Shown here in pieces: positions 8,216 to 17,381 of a DNA stretch of 64,000 bases. How positions within the stretch are numbered: position 1 is the first letter of the stretch; each line of letters opens with the position of its first letter. Location of the stretch: contig NZ_JAOWCB010000006.1 of NCBI RefSeq assembly GCF_026420845.1, forward strand, positions 206,034 through 270,033. The letters are read 5' to 3'. Made by a program: the position numbers and the translations under genes. Below the pieces are notes generated by a model. The model saw nothing but the letters and a program-made list of their open reading frames with translations. It did not search any database and had not been told where the DNA came from. The stretch is from Streptomyces sp. PR69. Lineage in GTDB: Bacteria > Actinomycetota > Actinomycetes > Streptomycetales > Streptomycetaceae.

Positions 8216-8905
8216 CTACGCCCTCCCGCCGCAGATCACGTCGTACGGCCGTCCGATGGCGACGGTGAGCTGCATCGGCTCGGTCGTCCCGGCCGGGCAC
8301 TGCGCCTCCTCCTCGACAAGGCCGAGCACCTTGAACACATCCCCGCCGCCGGAGGCACACGCCACCTCCTGCGCCGACGAGGTCACACAGTCCCCCTCCA
8401 CCAGCTGCCCGCCGCCGGCCCCCGGATCACCGGGATGGTCCCCGGACAGATTCCGCCCGCAGACGGTCTTGGTGGGGATGCCCCCGTCCCCGTCCCCGTC
8501 GTCCGACCCGAACGACACCTTCACCTGAATGATCAGATCCGTGCCGCCCGGACACTGCACCGCATTCGGCAGAATGCTGGCGTCCTTGATCTCCAGCGCC
8601 TTGAACGTCGCCCCGGGGTCGCCGCAGTCCAGCGCCCTGTACCCATCGGGCGCCCGCTCGGGATCGGGCCCACCGCAGTCCCCGACCTCCCAGGACCCGC
8701 CCTTCCCGTCCGACGCGGACGACGGCGACGCGGACGCGGTGGCCGACGCCCCGGAGCCCCCGGACCCCCCGCCGTCATCCCCGAAGAGCTTCGAGGCCCC
8801 GTACCCCAGCCCGAGCATCACGGCAAGGATCACCAGTACGGGCAGACACCCTCCCGACCGTCTCTGATTCGGTGCCGGGTTGGGCATACCGCCTTGCGAA
8901 GCCAT
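8216..8905 (-). CDS. Membrane-anchored protein with duplicated extracytoplasmic domain
   Basis: A 229-residue protein. It has a cytosolic Pro-rich start, one hydrophobic helix (about 21-40, GCLPVLVILAVMLGLGYGAS), a Gly/Ser/Ala linker, then two similar halves. Each half runs (V)GDC, a Cys before FK, QCP and VCG or ICG near its end (for example ATFKALEIKDASILPNAVQC against DVFKVLGLVEEEAQC). The even number of Cys suggests disulfides outside the membrane. It looks like the LppU-type small secreted domain. The function is unknown. Confidence 0.75.
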   Translation of the reverse strand: MASQGGMPNPAPNQRRSGGCLPVLVILAVMLGLGYGASKLFGDDGGGSGGSGASATASASPSSASDGKGGSWEVGDCGGPDPERAPDGYRALDCGDPGATFKALEIKDASILPNAVQCPGGTDLIIQVKVSFGSDDGDGDGGIPTKTVCGRNLSGDHPGDPGAGGGQLVEGDCVTSSAQEVACASGGGDVFKVLGLVEEEAQCPAGTTEPMQLTVAIGRPYDVICGGRA

Positions 8906-8976
8906 GTGTTCCCCCTACTGAAAGCTAACGACGCGATGCGTTGACAGACCGCGGACAGTGACGCGCCATGAGCACC

Positions 8977-9621
8977 TCACGGTTCCCCCTCCGGGGGAAG
9001 GCGGGCCAGCACGTGGGCATCGAGGAAGCCCCGTTCGGAGGCTGGGTCGTGGAACAGCCGGGCGAACGGGACCAGCCCGGCCCCGGCCAGCAACTCGGCG
9101 AACCGGTCCACCGGCCAGCTGTATGCGGGCGTCACCTTGTGGTCGAAACGGACCGGCTCCGGCCCGTCGGTGGCGAAGAACGAGACCAGGAGCAGGCCCC
9201 CTGGCGCCAGCACCCGCACCTGCTCGGCAAGCAGCGCGGGCAGATCCCCCGGCGGGGTGTGGATCATCGAGTAGTGGGCCAGTATGCCGCCGAGCGCGCC
9301 GTCCTCGACCGGCAGGGCCTCCATCCGCGCCTCGTCGAACCGCAGCGCCGGATGGGCCCGCCGGGCATGGTCGACCATGCCCGGGGAGAGGTCCACCCCG
9401 AAGGCGTCCAGCCCGAGGTCGTGCAGCATGGCCGTCAGATGCCCGGGCCCGCATCCGACATCGGCGGCCCGCGGGTTCCCCGTCCCGCGCACCAGCTCGG
9501 CGAAGGTGCCGATCATGGCTCGCGCGAACGGCTGCGTCTCCAGCCGATCGGCGAACATCGACGCATACAGCTCGACGATCCCGTCGTAGGCTGCCTTGGT
9601 CTCGTCCTGGTACTCCACCAC
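8977..9621 (-). CDS. Class I SAM-dependent methyltransferase
   Basis: A 214-residue protein. Motif I is AADVGCGPGHL (residues about 53-63), motif II is AFGVDLSPGM, and VLAPGGLLLVSFF closes the Rossmann core. It is of the Methyltransf_11/25 type. The substrate is unknown; the C-terminal part (WPVDRFAELLAGAGL) is a common small-molecule methyltransferase cap. It stands alone, followed by the membrane-anchored protein on the same strand after 71 bp. Confidence 0.88.
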   Translation of the reverse strand: MVEYQDETKAAYDGIVELYASMFADRLETQPFARAMIGTFAELVRGTGNPRAADVGCGPGHLTAMLHDLGLDAFGVDLSPGMVDHARRAHPALRFDEARMEALPVEDGALGGILAHYSMIHTPPGDLPALLAEQVRVLAPGGLLLVSFFATDGPEPVRFDHKVTPAYSWPVDRFAELLAGAGLVPFARLFHDPASERGFLDAHVLARLPPEGEP

Positions 9622-9856
9622 GACGAGAAGCTAACATCGTGCCCGTTCGCAACCCTTCCCCGCCCCGTGCCGACCTCCGCCACAGGAACGGCCGACGTAC
9701 CCGGCCGGGCCAGGCCACGGTGACCGGCCTTGTGAGCCATGTGCTCCCTCTCCGATACGGCGGCGCAACGCGCCCCAAGGCCAGACCGCTTCCGGACCGC
9801 GCCCTATGCCTCAACTGCCGTAACTTAGAGGGGACATTCATCTGTCGGGGGCGCTT

Positions 9857-11076
9857 ATGCCGTACGAGGACGAGACAAGCATCGGTGACCGGATCGGCCG
9901 GTTGCGTCTGCGCCGCGAACTCACCCAGGAACAGCTCGCCGAGGCCGCGCACGTATCCGTAGACACAGTACGGAAGTTGGAGCAGAACCAGCGGCTGACC
10001 GCCCGGCTGTCACGCTCAACCAGCTTGCGCACGCGCTGGATGTCGAGACGTCGGCCCTGGTCGGCCAGCCGACCACCTTCGAGGCCCGCAGCGAAGGGGA
10101 CGAGCCGTCAGTGCTCGCCCTGCGACGGGCCGTCTCGCCGGTCTCCGACATTCTCGGTGAGGACCCGGACCCCGAAGATCCGCCGTCGACAGGCGCGTTG
10201 CGCACCTCTTTCCGCTCGACGGAGCGCATTCGCCGTGAGGGTCGGATGGGCGAGATCGGCGCGCTTCTGCCCCAGTTGATCCGCGACGCGCGGGCGGCGG
10301 CCCGGTCGCATCACGGAGCCTCGCAGAAGTCGGCCTACGCCGTACTCGCCGAGGCATATCAGGTCGCGGCGACTACTCTCACCGCCCTCGGCAAGGAAGA
10401 CGCCGCCTTCGCCGCGATGGAACGCGCCACGGATGCCGCACGGCGCTCGGACGACCCCCTTCTGGAGACCGTGGGCGCCTCCACGCTTGCGTGGATCTTC
10501 ACCAAACAGGGCCGCCTGGAGGACGCCGAACGTCTCGCGCTCCATTACGCCGACCGGAACGAACCCGGATTCCGCTCCAGGCCTCTCGAGCTTTCCCTCT
10601 GGGGAATCCTCCTTCTCCGCGCGGCGACGGCGACGGTGCGCCAAGGTGAGCGCACATACGACCGCGTGGAGGAACTGCTGCGCATGGCAGCGGCGGCAGC
10701 CGCCGGCATCGGCCGAGACCGGCTCGACTACGCGACTCCGTTCGGCCCCACCAACACCGGCGTGGCGAAGGTGAACTTCCTGGTCGAGATGGAGAGCAGC
10801 CAGGAGGCGATCACCGCGGCCCGAACCATCCCGGACGTCCGGTCGCTCCCGCCGACCTGGCGGGCCCGCTTCCATGTGGATCGTGCCCTCGCCTACGCGG
10901 ACCTCGACCGCGATGAGCACGCTGCCCACGCACTGCTGCTGGCGGAGCGGGACGCCCCCGAGTGGATGCGCTACCACGGCACCGCCCGCCGCCTCGTCGC
11001 CGACCTCCGCGCCCGCGAGCGCCGCCGGGTTTCCCCGGTGACCGAACTGGCGGACCGGTTGCGCCTGGACCGGTAG
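9857..11076 (+). pseudogene. XRE-type HTH regulator with TPR-like domain, frameshifted
   Basis: Frame one from ATG 9857 encodes a good HTH (TQEQLAEAAHVSVDTVRKLE) and continues to about 10010. The natural continuation (TLNQLAHALDVETSALVGQP) is read only in the next frame from 10012, which stays open to 11076. That second part has TPR-like helices (AYAVLAEAYQVAATTLTALG and onward) ending DRLRLDR. Joining the frames gives a normal regulator of about 405 residues, so one base is missing in CTGTC-ACGCTC near 10010-10012. It is either a real null allele or a sequencing error. The family is related to the intact regulator just downstream. Confidence 0.75.
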
Positions 11077-11238
11077 GACGTGACGTCCTACTCGTACTGA
11101 GAAATGGCACACAGCGTCACTGCTGCATGGCCGTACGCGTAGCGGCGAGCACGCGCGCCCGTCCGCGCCCCGGGACGCTGCGGCAGCTCCCCGACGGCGG
11201 CAGGGCATTCGGAACCGGCCGGGCCCGGCCGCGGCGTA

Positions 11239-11268
11239 CCGTTCTGAGTGTCAGGTCAGACCGAACGG
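11239..11268 (+). promoter_or_regulatory. Operator-like inverted repeat before HTH regulator
   Basis: CCGTTCTGA (11239-11247), a short spacer, then TCAGACCGAACGG (11256-11268) just before the start at 11277. The outer arms CCGTTC/GAACGG and inner TCTGA/TCAGA are inverted. The same motif, in perfect form, precedes the related regulator at 61758. It is likely an autoregulatory site that also overlaps the ribosome site. Confidence 0.55.
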
Positions 11269-11276
11269 AGTCCAGG

Positions 11277-12500
11277 ATGCCCCAGCACAGCGACACCGCT
11301 TCAACCTTCGGCCAGCGAGTCCAGGCCGCCCGCGAACGGACCGGGAAGACCCGCGCCGTCGTCGCAGGCCTCATGGGCCACTCCGTCGAGTGGGTCAAGG
11401 CCATCGAGCGCGGCGCCATCGGCATGCCCCGCCTGCCCAAGCTGATCCAACTCGCCCACATCCTCGGTATCGAGGACCTTTCAGAGCTCACCGGGGACGA
11501 ACGGATCGCCGCTGTCACCTACATCAAGGCCGTTCACGATGACCTGCCCGTCGTCAAGCGAGCGCTGACCACGTATCAGCTCCAGCCCTCCGGTCGCGAG
11601 CCCGAGACGCCGCAGGCACTCGTCGCCAGAGTGCGCAAGGCGTGGCGGCTGTGGCACTCCGAGGGCGACCACAGGACCGGCATCGTCGCCCTGCTGCCCG
11701 ACCTCCTCGCGGACGCCCAGCACTCCGCCCGCGCGCTGGAAGGCGCCGACCGCCGCCGGGCTCTCGTCGCTCTGGCCGAGACCTACCATCTGGCGCAGCT
11801 GTACCTGTCGTTCCAGCCGGTGCCCGACCTGGTGACGATGACAGGCGACCGGGCCATGGCCGCTGCGCAGGACGCCGACAGCCCCCGCGCGATCGCGGCC
11901 GCCGCCTGGTACATGAACCATGTCCACCGTGACGCCGGGGAGGCCGCTGAGGCACGCGTCGAGCTTGCCGAGGACGCCGCGAGTCTCCTGCGCCGGGATG
12001 ACGACGACCCCGAGGACATCGCCCGCCGCGGGCTGCTGTTCCTGGCCGTGGCTCTGTCGTTCGCCAAGACGGGGCAGGCGGGGGACGCGTGGCGGTACTG
12101 GGACAAGGCCGACGCGGAAGCCAGGAAACTGGGTGACGACTATGCCCACCCCTGGCTCATCTTCGGACGGGGCATCGTCCACGGGTACGCGATCACAATG
12201 CAGAACGACTTCGTCCAGCCCGCTCGAGCGGTCGAGGCGGCGAACGATCTGGACCTGGAGCAGATCCCTTCCGCGACGCGACGCTCGTATCACCTGATCG
12301 AGACCGCCCGGGCGCACAACCTGCTCGGCGAAGGCGTCGCGGCGGTATCGCTACTGCGCAAGGCACACGAGGAATCCCCCGAGACGGTCCGCTTCAACCT
12401 GCACACCCGCTCGGTGCTGCCGGAGCTGGCGAAGTCCGGGCCGCGGATGGTGCAGAACGATGCCCGGCGGCTGGCACGCGAGATCGCCGTACCCGTGTGA
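11277..12500 (+). CDS. XRE-type HTH regulator with TPR-like C-terminal domain
   Basis: A 407-residue protein. The helix-turn-helix is at about 11-67 (FGQRVQAARERTGKTRAVVA, then HSVEWVKAIERGAIGMPRLP). A long alpha-helical region of TPR-like pairs follows to the end. This domain plan is abundant in Streptomyces, and in such regulators the TPR part commonly binds a peptide or small molecule. Start ATG 11277 follows GGAGTCCAGG. An inverted repeat covers the region just upstream. Two tandem hairpins follow the stop and then a small Cys-rich gene. It resembles the product at 61758 in plan and promoter. Confidence 0.88.
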   Translation: MPQHSDTASTFGQRVQAARERTGKTRAVVAGLMGHSVEWVKAIERGAIGMPRLPKLIQLAHILGIEDLSELTGDERIAAVTYIKAVHDDLPVVKRALTTYQLQPSGREPETPQALVARVRKAWRLWHSEGDHRTGIVALLPDLLADAQHSARALEGADRRRALVALAETYHLAQLYLSFQPVPDLVTMTGDRAMAAAQDADSPRAIAAAAWYMNHVHRDAGEAAEARVELAEDAASLLRRDDDDPEDIARRGLLFLAVALSFAKTGQAGDAWRYWDKADAEARKLGDDYAHPWLIFGRGIVHGYAITMQNDFVQPARAVEAANDLDLEQIPSATRRSYHLIETARAHNLLGEGVAAVSLLRKAHEESPETVRFNLHTRSVLPELAKSGPRMVQNDARRLAREIAVPV

Positions 12501-12508
12501 TCGCTGAG

Positions 12509-12555
12509 GGGGCAGGAACTCTGCCCCTGGGCAAGGGGGTAGGGACTCTGCCCCC
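12509..12555 (+). terminator. Two tandem hairpins after the HTH regulator
   Basis: GGGGCAG-GAACT-CTGCCCC (12509-12527) is followed by a near copy, GGGGGTAG-GGACT-CTGCCCCC (12535-12555). The shared loops and arms show a local duplication with a 27-bp period. There is no strong T-run. They probably end or stabilise the regulator transcript. Confidence 0.55.
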
Positions 12556-12620
12556 TGCGCCCTGATGCCCGGCCTACCGTCAGTGACGTAGCGATCACTG
12601 CGATCCTGAGGGAATCACCC

Positions 12621-12839
12621 ATGCCGGACATCGAGTACAGCCAGCCCCCGTCGTGCGTCTACTGCCCCGAGCAGGGCCCGGACGCCTGCGTAAGGCTGAC
12701 CTACCCGTCCCCCGAGAGCCCGGGCGAGCCCGTCTTCGCGCACACCGATTGCGCCACGGCGCGCGGCATCGTCCCGCTGTACCGGCCCACCGACCCGCTC
12801 GTAGGTTTTGGCCGCCGCGGGCAGGAGGCGGCGCGGTGA
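12621..12839 (+). CDS. Small Cys-rich hypothetical protein (72 aa)
   Basis: Begins MPDIEYSQPPSCVYCPEQGP and has CVYC, a further Cys, then HTDC. This spacing could bind zinc, but I know no named family. ATG 12621 has a GAGGGAATC upstream. An inverted repeat CAGTGA-N8-TCACTG (12581-12600) lies in the gap before it. It lies downstream of the HTH regulator and may be its partner or target; a small Cys-containing gene likewise follows the related regulator at 61758. Confidence 0.6.
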   Translation: MPDIEYSQPPSCVYCPEQGPDACVRLTYPSPESPGEPVFAHTDCATARGIVPLYRPTDPLVGFGRRGQEAAR

Positions 12840-12961
12840 GCGAGGCGACCCGGCGGGGCAAGACGTGACCGGCTTTCCGCCCCCCGCTGAGCCCGCCCAT
12901 CCCCGCCGCCCACCCTTATATGCCCACCTTTATATGGGGCATACAGGCTTCTGCGCCGCTT

Positions 12962-12990
12962 CTCAGGGCGGACTCAGACAGTTCTCATCT
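12962..12990 (+). promoter_or_regulatory. Three CTCA direct repeats at 11-bp spacing upstream of protease
   Basis: CTCAGGG (12962), CTCAGAC (12973) and CTCATCT (12984) recur exactly every 11 bp and end about 22 nt before the protease start. Tandem repeats with one helical turn of spacing are how OmpR-type response regulators bind. The regulator encoded at 14161 is the obvious candidate. Confidence 0.5.
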
Positions 12991-13011
12991 CCGGGTCGAA
13001 GACTCGTTGCC

Positions 13012-14130
13012 ATGACGGACTACTACCGCCGAGGCGGCGACGAGCACAGCGAAGGTCAGCAGCGGCAGCCGTACGGCCAGGGTGGATACCCGCCCCCGCC
13101 GCCGTACCGGCCCGGGTACGAGCCGCAGAGTGCCACGCCCCCGGTGACCGTGTGGCCGGGGGACGGCGGGGCGGGGTATCAGCCGCCGGGGGAGGTCGTC
13201 GTGCAGGCGTCGGCCGCGGCGGCGCCGGTGGGGCCGGAGGGCGGGCGGCGGGCGCGGGCCAAGCGGCCGGTGGCGCTGTTCGCGGCCGTGGCGATCGTGG
13301 CGGCCGGCATCGGGGGCGGGGCGTCCGCGCTGGTGCAGGGGCTGGCCGGGGGCAGCGGCAGCGGGTCCGCCGGAAACGCGGTGACCGGCACCAATGTGTC
13401 GCAGAGCAGCAAGGGCACCGTCGCCGGTGTCGCCCAGGCCGTGTCGCCGAGCATCGTGGAGATCAACGCCGCCTCCGGGAGCGGACAGTCGACCGGCTCC
13501 GGGGTGATCATCACCGCGGACGGCGAGATCATCACCAACAACCACGTCGTGGCCGGGGCCTCCGCGATCCAGGTGAAGCTCAGCGACGGCAAGACCTACG
13601 ACGCGCATGTCGTCGGCACGGACTCCTCCAAGGACCTCGCGCTGATCAAGCTGGAGGGGGCCAGTGGCCTCAAGGCGGCGACGCTGGGCGACTCCGACAA
13701 GCTCCAGGTCGGCGACGAGGTGGTGGCCATCGGTTCGCCCGAGGGGCTGACCGGCACCGTCACCAGCGGCATCGTCTCGGCGCTCGACCGGGACGTCACC
13801 GTCTCCCGGGAGCAGGGCCAGGAGTACGGCCAGGGCCAGGGCGGACAGCGCGGCTGGCCGTTCGAGTTCGGCGGGCAGCAGTTCAACGGCGACACGGGCT
13901 CGTCGAAGACGACGTACCAGGCCATCCAGACCGACGCCTCCCTCAACCCCGGCAACTCCGGCGGCGCGCTGATCAATATGAACGGCGAGGTCATCGGCAT
14001 CAACTCCGCCATGTACTCGCCCAGCGCCGCCACCGGCTCCACCGCGGGCAGCGTCGGCCTCGGCTTCGCCATCCCGGTCAACGACGTCAAGGCCGACCTG
14101 GACGCCCTCCGCTCGGGCTCCTCCAGCTGA
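13012..14130 (+). CDS. HtrA/DegP-type membrane-anchored serine protease without PDZ domain
   Basis: A 372-residue protein. The cytosolic N-terminus is Gln/Gly/Pro-rich, and one membrane helix lies at about residues 83-105 (VALFAAVAIVAAGIGGGASA). The trypsin-like domain outside the membrane has a complete triad: His178 in TNNHVVAG, Asp208 in SKDLALIKL, Ser316 in NPGNSGGAL. The chain stops after the protease domain, so the usual C-terminal PDZ is absent. The pairing with the two-component genes just downstream parallels mycobacterial pepD with mprAB. A role in envelope stress is inferred. ATG 13012 matches the family start; CTCA repeats lie just upstream. Confidence 0.92.
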   Translation: MTDYYRRGGDEHSEGQQRQPYGQGGYPPPPPYRPGYEPQSATPPVTVWPGDGGAGYQPPGEVVVQASAAAAPVGPEGGRRARAKRPVALFAAVAIVAAGIGGGASALVQGLAGGSGSGSAGNAVTGTNVSQSSKGTVAGVAQAVSPSIVEINAASGSGQSTGSGVIITADGEIITNNHVVAGASAIQVKLSDGKTYDAHVVGTDSSKDLALIKLEGASGLKAATLGDSDKLQVGDEVVAIGSPEGLTGTVTSGIVSALDRDVTVSREQGQEYGQGQGGQRGWPFEFGGQQFNGDTGSSKTTYQAIQTDASLNPGNSGGALINMNGEVIGINSAMYSPSAATGSTAGSVGLGFAIPVNDVKADLDALRSGSSS

Positions 14131-14160
14131 CCAGGGCAGATCGCGTGCGAGGCTGAAGGC

Positions 14161-14886
14161 ATGACTGCTACCGGTGAAGGCGGACGCATCCTGATCGTCG
14201 ACGACGAGCCCGCCGTACGCGAAGCCCTCCAGCGCAGCCTCGCCTTCGAGGGGTACGACACCGAGGTCGCCGTCGACGGCGTCGACGCCCTGGCACGGGC
14301 GGAGTCGTACAGACCCGACCTGGTCGTCCTCGACATCCAGATGCCCCGCATGGACGGGCTGACCGCGGCCCGCAGGCTCCGCTCGTCCGGCTCGCGGGTG
14401 CCGATCCTGATGCTCACGGCGCGCGACACCGTCGGCGACCGGGTCACGGGGCTGGACGCGGGCGCGGACGACTACCTGGTCAAGCCGTTCGAGCTGGACG
14501 AGCTGTTCGCCCGCATCCGCGCCCTGCTGCGCCGCAGCTCCTACGCGGCGGACGCGGGCGCGGCCCCGGCCGACGACATCCTGTCCTTCGCCGATCTGCG
14601 GATGAACCTGGCGACCAGGGAGGTCGTCCGCGGCACGCGCCGGGTGGAGCTGACCCGCACCGAATTCACCCTGCTGGAGCTGTTTCTGGCGCATCCGCGC
14701 CAGGTCCTGACCCGGGAGCAGATCCTCAAGGCGGTCTGGGGCTTCGACTTCGAGCCGAGCTCCAACTCACTGGATGTGTATGTGATGTATCTGCGCCGCA
14801 AGACGGAGGCGGCGGGCGAGCCGCGCCTGGTGCACACGGTGCGCGGGGTGGGCTACGCCCTGCGCGAGGGGTCGGCCGCCGAGTGA
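14161..14886 (+). CDS. OmpR/PhoB-family response regulator (MprA-like)
   Basis: A 241-residue protein. The receiver domain has acidic residues Asp14/Asp15, phospho-acceptor Asp58 ([13 protein letters not shown]) and Lys in [10 protein letters not shown]. The winged-helix C-terminal domain carries [20 protein letters not shown] and ends [12 protein letters not shown]. It is the cognate partner of the overlapping histidine kinase. It probably regulates the upstream HtrA-type protease and itself. It starts 30 bp after the protease stop, so the three genes likely form one operon. Confidence 0.95.
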   Translation: MTATGEGGRILIVDDEPAVREALQRSLAFEGYDTEVAVDGVDALARAESYRPDLVVLDIQMPRMDGLTAARRLRSSGSRVPILMLTARDTVGDRVTGLDAGADDYLVKPFELDELFARIRALLRRSSYAADAGAAPADDILSFADLRMNLATREVVRGTRRVELTRTEFTLLELFLAHPRQVLTREQILKAVWGFDFEPSSNSLDVYVMYLRRKTEAAGEPRLVHTVRGVGYALREGSAAE

Positions 14887-16286
14887 CCGGTCCCGTCCAG
14901 CGCTTCCGCGCACTGCCGCTGCGCTCCCGGCTGGCACTGCTGGTCGCCACGGCGGTCGCGGTCGCCGTCGCCGCGGTGTCCGTCGCCTGCTGGCTGGCGA
15001 CCCGCGCGCAGCTGCACAACGAGCTCGACACCTCCCTGGAGAACACCAGCGCACCGGTGGGCACGGTGCGCTCCGCCATCGCCGCGTGCAGCGCCAGCCG
15101 GGCGGACGAGGCGTCGCCCGGCTTCGCGTACATCCAGGTGGTGTGGCCGGACGGCCGCCGCTGCGTCGCCCCGTACCAGCAGCCGGTCAAGGTGCAGGAG
15201 GAGGACGTCGCCGTCGCCGCGGGCGCGCTGGAGAGCGCGCTGCACAACAGCACCACGGACGGCGGTGTGCCGGTGCGCGTCCACACCGAGCGCATCCCCC
15301 TCGGCGGCCAGGGCACCGTCGCCGTGTCCGTCTCCCGCCCCCTCACGGAGATCGACGCCTCGCTCAAGCAGCTGGCGGTCCTGCTGAGCGTCGTCGCGGG
15401 CGTGGGCGTCGTGGGCGCGGGCGCGGCGGGCCTGTGGGTGGCCCGCACCGGGCTGAGGCCCGTCGACCGGCTCACGGGCGCGGTGGAGCACATCGCCCGC
15501 ACCGAGGATCTGACCGTGAGCATCCCCGTCGAGGGCGAGGACGAGATCGCCCGGCTGTCCCGCTCCTTCAACTCGATGACCGCCGCGCTGGCCTCCTCCC
15601 GGGACCGCCAGTCGCAGCTCATCGCGGACGCCGGCCATGAGCTGCGGACCCCGCTGACCTCCCTGCGCACGAACATCGAGCTGCTGGCGCGCAGCGAGGA
15701 GACGGGCCGGGCCATCCCGGCCGCCGACCGCGCCGCGCTGCTGGCCTCGGTCACGGCGCAGATGACGGAGCTGGCCGCCCTCATCGGCGACCTCCAGGAG
15801 CTGTCCCGGCCGGATGCCGCCGTGCCGGGTCCGCTGAAGGTGGTCGGGCTGCACGAGATCGCCGAGACCGCGCTGAAGCGGGCCCGGCTGCGCGGCCCCG
15901 AGCTGGTCTTCGAGGCGGAGCTGCGCCCTTGGTACGTACGGGCTGAGCCGGCCGCGCTGGAACGGGCGGTGGTCAACGTACTGGACAACGCGGTGAAGTT
16001 CTCCCCGCCCGGCGGCACGGTCGAGGTGCGGCTCACGGACGGCGAGCTGACGGTGCGGGACCACGGCCCCGGCATCCCGGAGGACGAACTGCCGCATGTC
16101 TTCGAGCGGTTCTGGCGCTCCCCGTCCGCCCGTTCCCTGCCGGGCTCCGGTCTCGGCCTGTCCATCGTGGCCCGTACGGTGCACCAGGCGGGCGGCGAGA
16201 TCGCCCTCACCCGCGCGGAGGGCAGCGGCACGCGCGCCTCGATCCGCCTCCCGGGGGCCCCGACCCCGCCGCCGGACACTCCGTAG
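14883..16286 (+). CDS. Sensor histidine kinase (MprB-like)
   Basis: A 467-residue protein starting at a GTG that overlaps the regulator's TGA (GTGA). It has two membrane helices (about 17-37 and 164-187) around a roughly 125-residue external sensor, then HAMP, then the kinase core. The phospho-acceptor His is in [14 protein letters not shown], the N box is [14 protein letters not shown], and the G boxes are [10 protein letters not shown] and GSGLGLSIV. The signal is unknown; by analogy with MprB, envelope or misfolded-protein stress is likely. Confidence 0.95.
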   Translation: MTGPVQRFRALPLRSRLALLVATAVAVAVAAVSVACWLATRAQLHNELDTSLENTSAPVGTVRSAIAACSASRADEASPGFAYIQVVWPDGRRCVAPYQQPVKVQEEDVAVAAGALESALHNSTTDGGVPVRVHTERIPLGGQGTVAVSVSRPLTEIDASLKQLAVLLSVVAGVGVVGAGAAGLWVARTGLRPVDRLTGAVEHIARTEDLTVSIPVEGEDEIARLSRSFNSMTAALASSRDRQSQLIADAGHELRTPLTSLRTNIELLARSEETGRAIPAADRAALLASVTAQMTELAALIGDLQELSRPDAAVPGPLKVVGLHEIAETALKRARLRGPELVFEAELRPWYVRAEPAALERAVVNVLDNAVKFSPPGGTVEVRLTDGELTVRDHGPGIPEDELPHVFERFWRSPSARSLPGSGLGLSIVARTVHQAGGEIALTRAEGSGTRASIRLPGAPTPPPDTP

Positions 16287-16325
16287 GGACGCCGGACACT
16301 GTGCAGGGACGCCGTCCCCACCGGG

Positions 16326-17234
16326 TCAGTTGTGGCGGATCAGCGACTCGACCAGGCCCGCGCGGGTGTTGGGGTAGTCCATGGGGACGATGCCGAGGCC
16401 CGTCCAGCCGTCCGCCTCCGCGCCGTCCAGGAAGGAGTGGACGCGCGGGTTGAGGCGGTCGGAGTTCCAGCGGGGCGGCAGATACGCCGAGGTGCTGACA
16501 TGGTTGACGTACAGCCTGCCCGGCTGCCGCACGGCCTTGCGGAAGTGCGCCTCGATCTTCGGGTACTTGGCCCCGGGTTCGGCCAGGTAGTCGTCCTGGA
16601 TGTCGAACAGCGCGCCGTCCCCGTACCGTACGCCGGGCAGTCCGCCGTTGTCGGCGAGCAGCACCACCCGGCCGCGGGCCTCGCCCAGCGCGGGCAGCCC
16701 GTCGCCGATGCGGAACAGACCGCGCCAGCCGCGCCGGTCGAGGTAGTCGTCGAAGACGGCGCGGAAGACGGCGTCGCTCTCGTTTGAGTACTCCTGCTTG
16801 ACGCGCATCAGCACGGTCTCCGACGGATGCGCCCGCAGGAAGTCGCGGCAGGCGATCAGCACATCGCCGAACATCATGTGCTGGAAGGCCGCGCCGTGGT
16901 GGATGGCGAAGGAGCCGTCGATGGCCCGGCAGCGGATGTCGAGGAACCGGATGCCGCTGTCGAGCTGCTGCGCGACGGCCGTGTTCTGGCACTCGGCCCA
17001 CGGCCCGCCGTGGCGCGCGCCGGAGTCATGGGTGCCGGGGACAGTCAGCGTGTGGAGGGCGGTGCCGTCGCCGTGGCCCGCCATCCAGTCCCTGGTCGAC
17101 AGCGCCCGCGGCGGCGCGGCGGGAGAGGCGGAAGCGGAGGCGGAGGCGGAGGGCGCGCCGATGAGGGCGGTGGCGGTCAGGGCCGCGGCCGTGGCTCCGG
17201 CGCCTGCGAGGAAGCTCCGTCGGTCCATGTCCAT
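16326..17234 (-). CDS. Tat-exported PI-PLC-like phosphodiesterase
   Basis: About 302 residues. The start MDMDRRSFLAGAG has the twin-Arg motif with a hydrophobic stretch and Ala-rich cleavage region, so export is by Tat. The mature part is a phosphatidylinositol-specific phospholipase C X-domain: the first catalytic His in LTVPGTHDSGA, FLDIRCRAID, and the second His in FAIHHGAAFQ. Such enzymes cleave the phosphodiester of phosphatidylinositol to a cyclic inositol phosphate. The Asp/His set looks complete. Starts at 17228 and 17234 are both possible. No good ribosome site is visible. Confidence 0.9.
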   Translation of the reverse strand: MDMDRRSFLAGAGATAAALTATALIGAPSASASASASPAAPPRALSTRDWMAGHGDGTALHTLTVPGTHDSGARHGGPWAECQNTAVAQQLDSGIRFLDIRCRAIDGSFAIHHGAAFQHMMFGDVLIACRDFLRAHPSETVLMRVKQEYSNESDAVFRAVFDDYLDRRGWRGLFRIGDGLPALGEARGRVVLLADNGGLPGVRYGDGALFDIQDDYLAEPGAKYPKIEAHFRKAVRQPGRLYVNHVSTSAYLPPRWNSDRLNPRVHSFLDGAEADGWTGLGIVPMDYPNTRAGLVESLIRHN

Positions 17235-17381
17235 GAAAGCGGAGTATGGCGCGTGCACGTCAAAAACGGCATGGCTGTGCGATGGCGGAAACGCGACAGG
17301 AGCCGGAAGAACGACACCGGGAGAACGAAGGGGCGTCGGACCGCACGGCCCGACGCCCCCTTCCCAGAGCCTTAAATCGTC

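Noticed and set aside
17208..17240. Leaderless promoter (CATACT 8 nt before ATG) for the PI-PLC-like gene
   Set aside because: No -35 at a workable distance; a nearby TTGACG is only 9 nt away from the -10.
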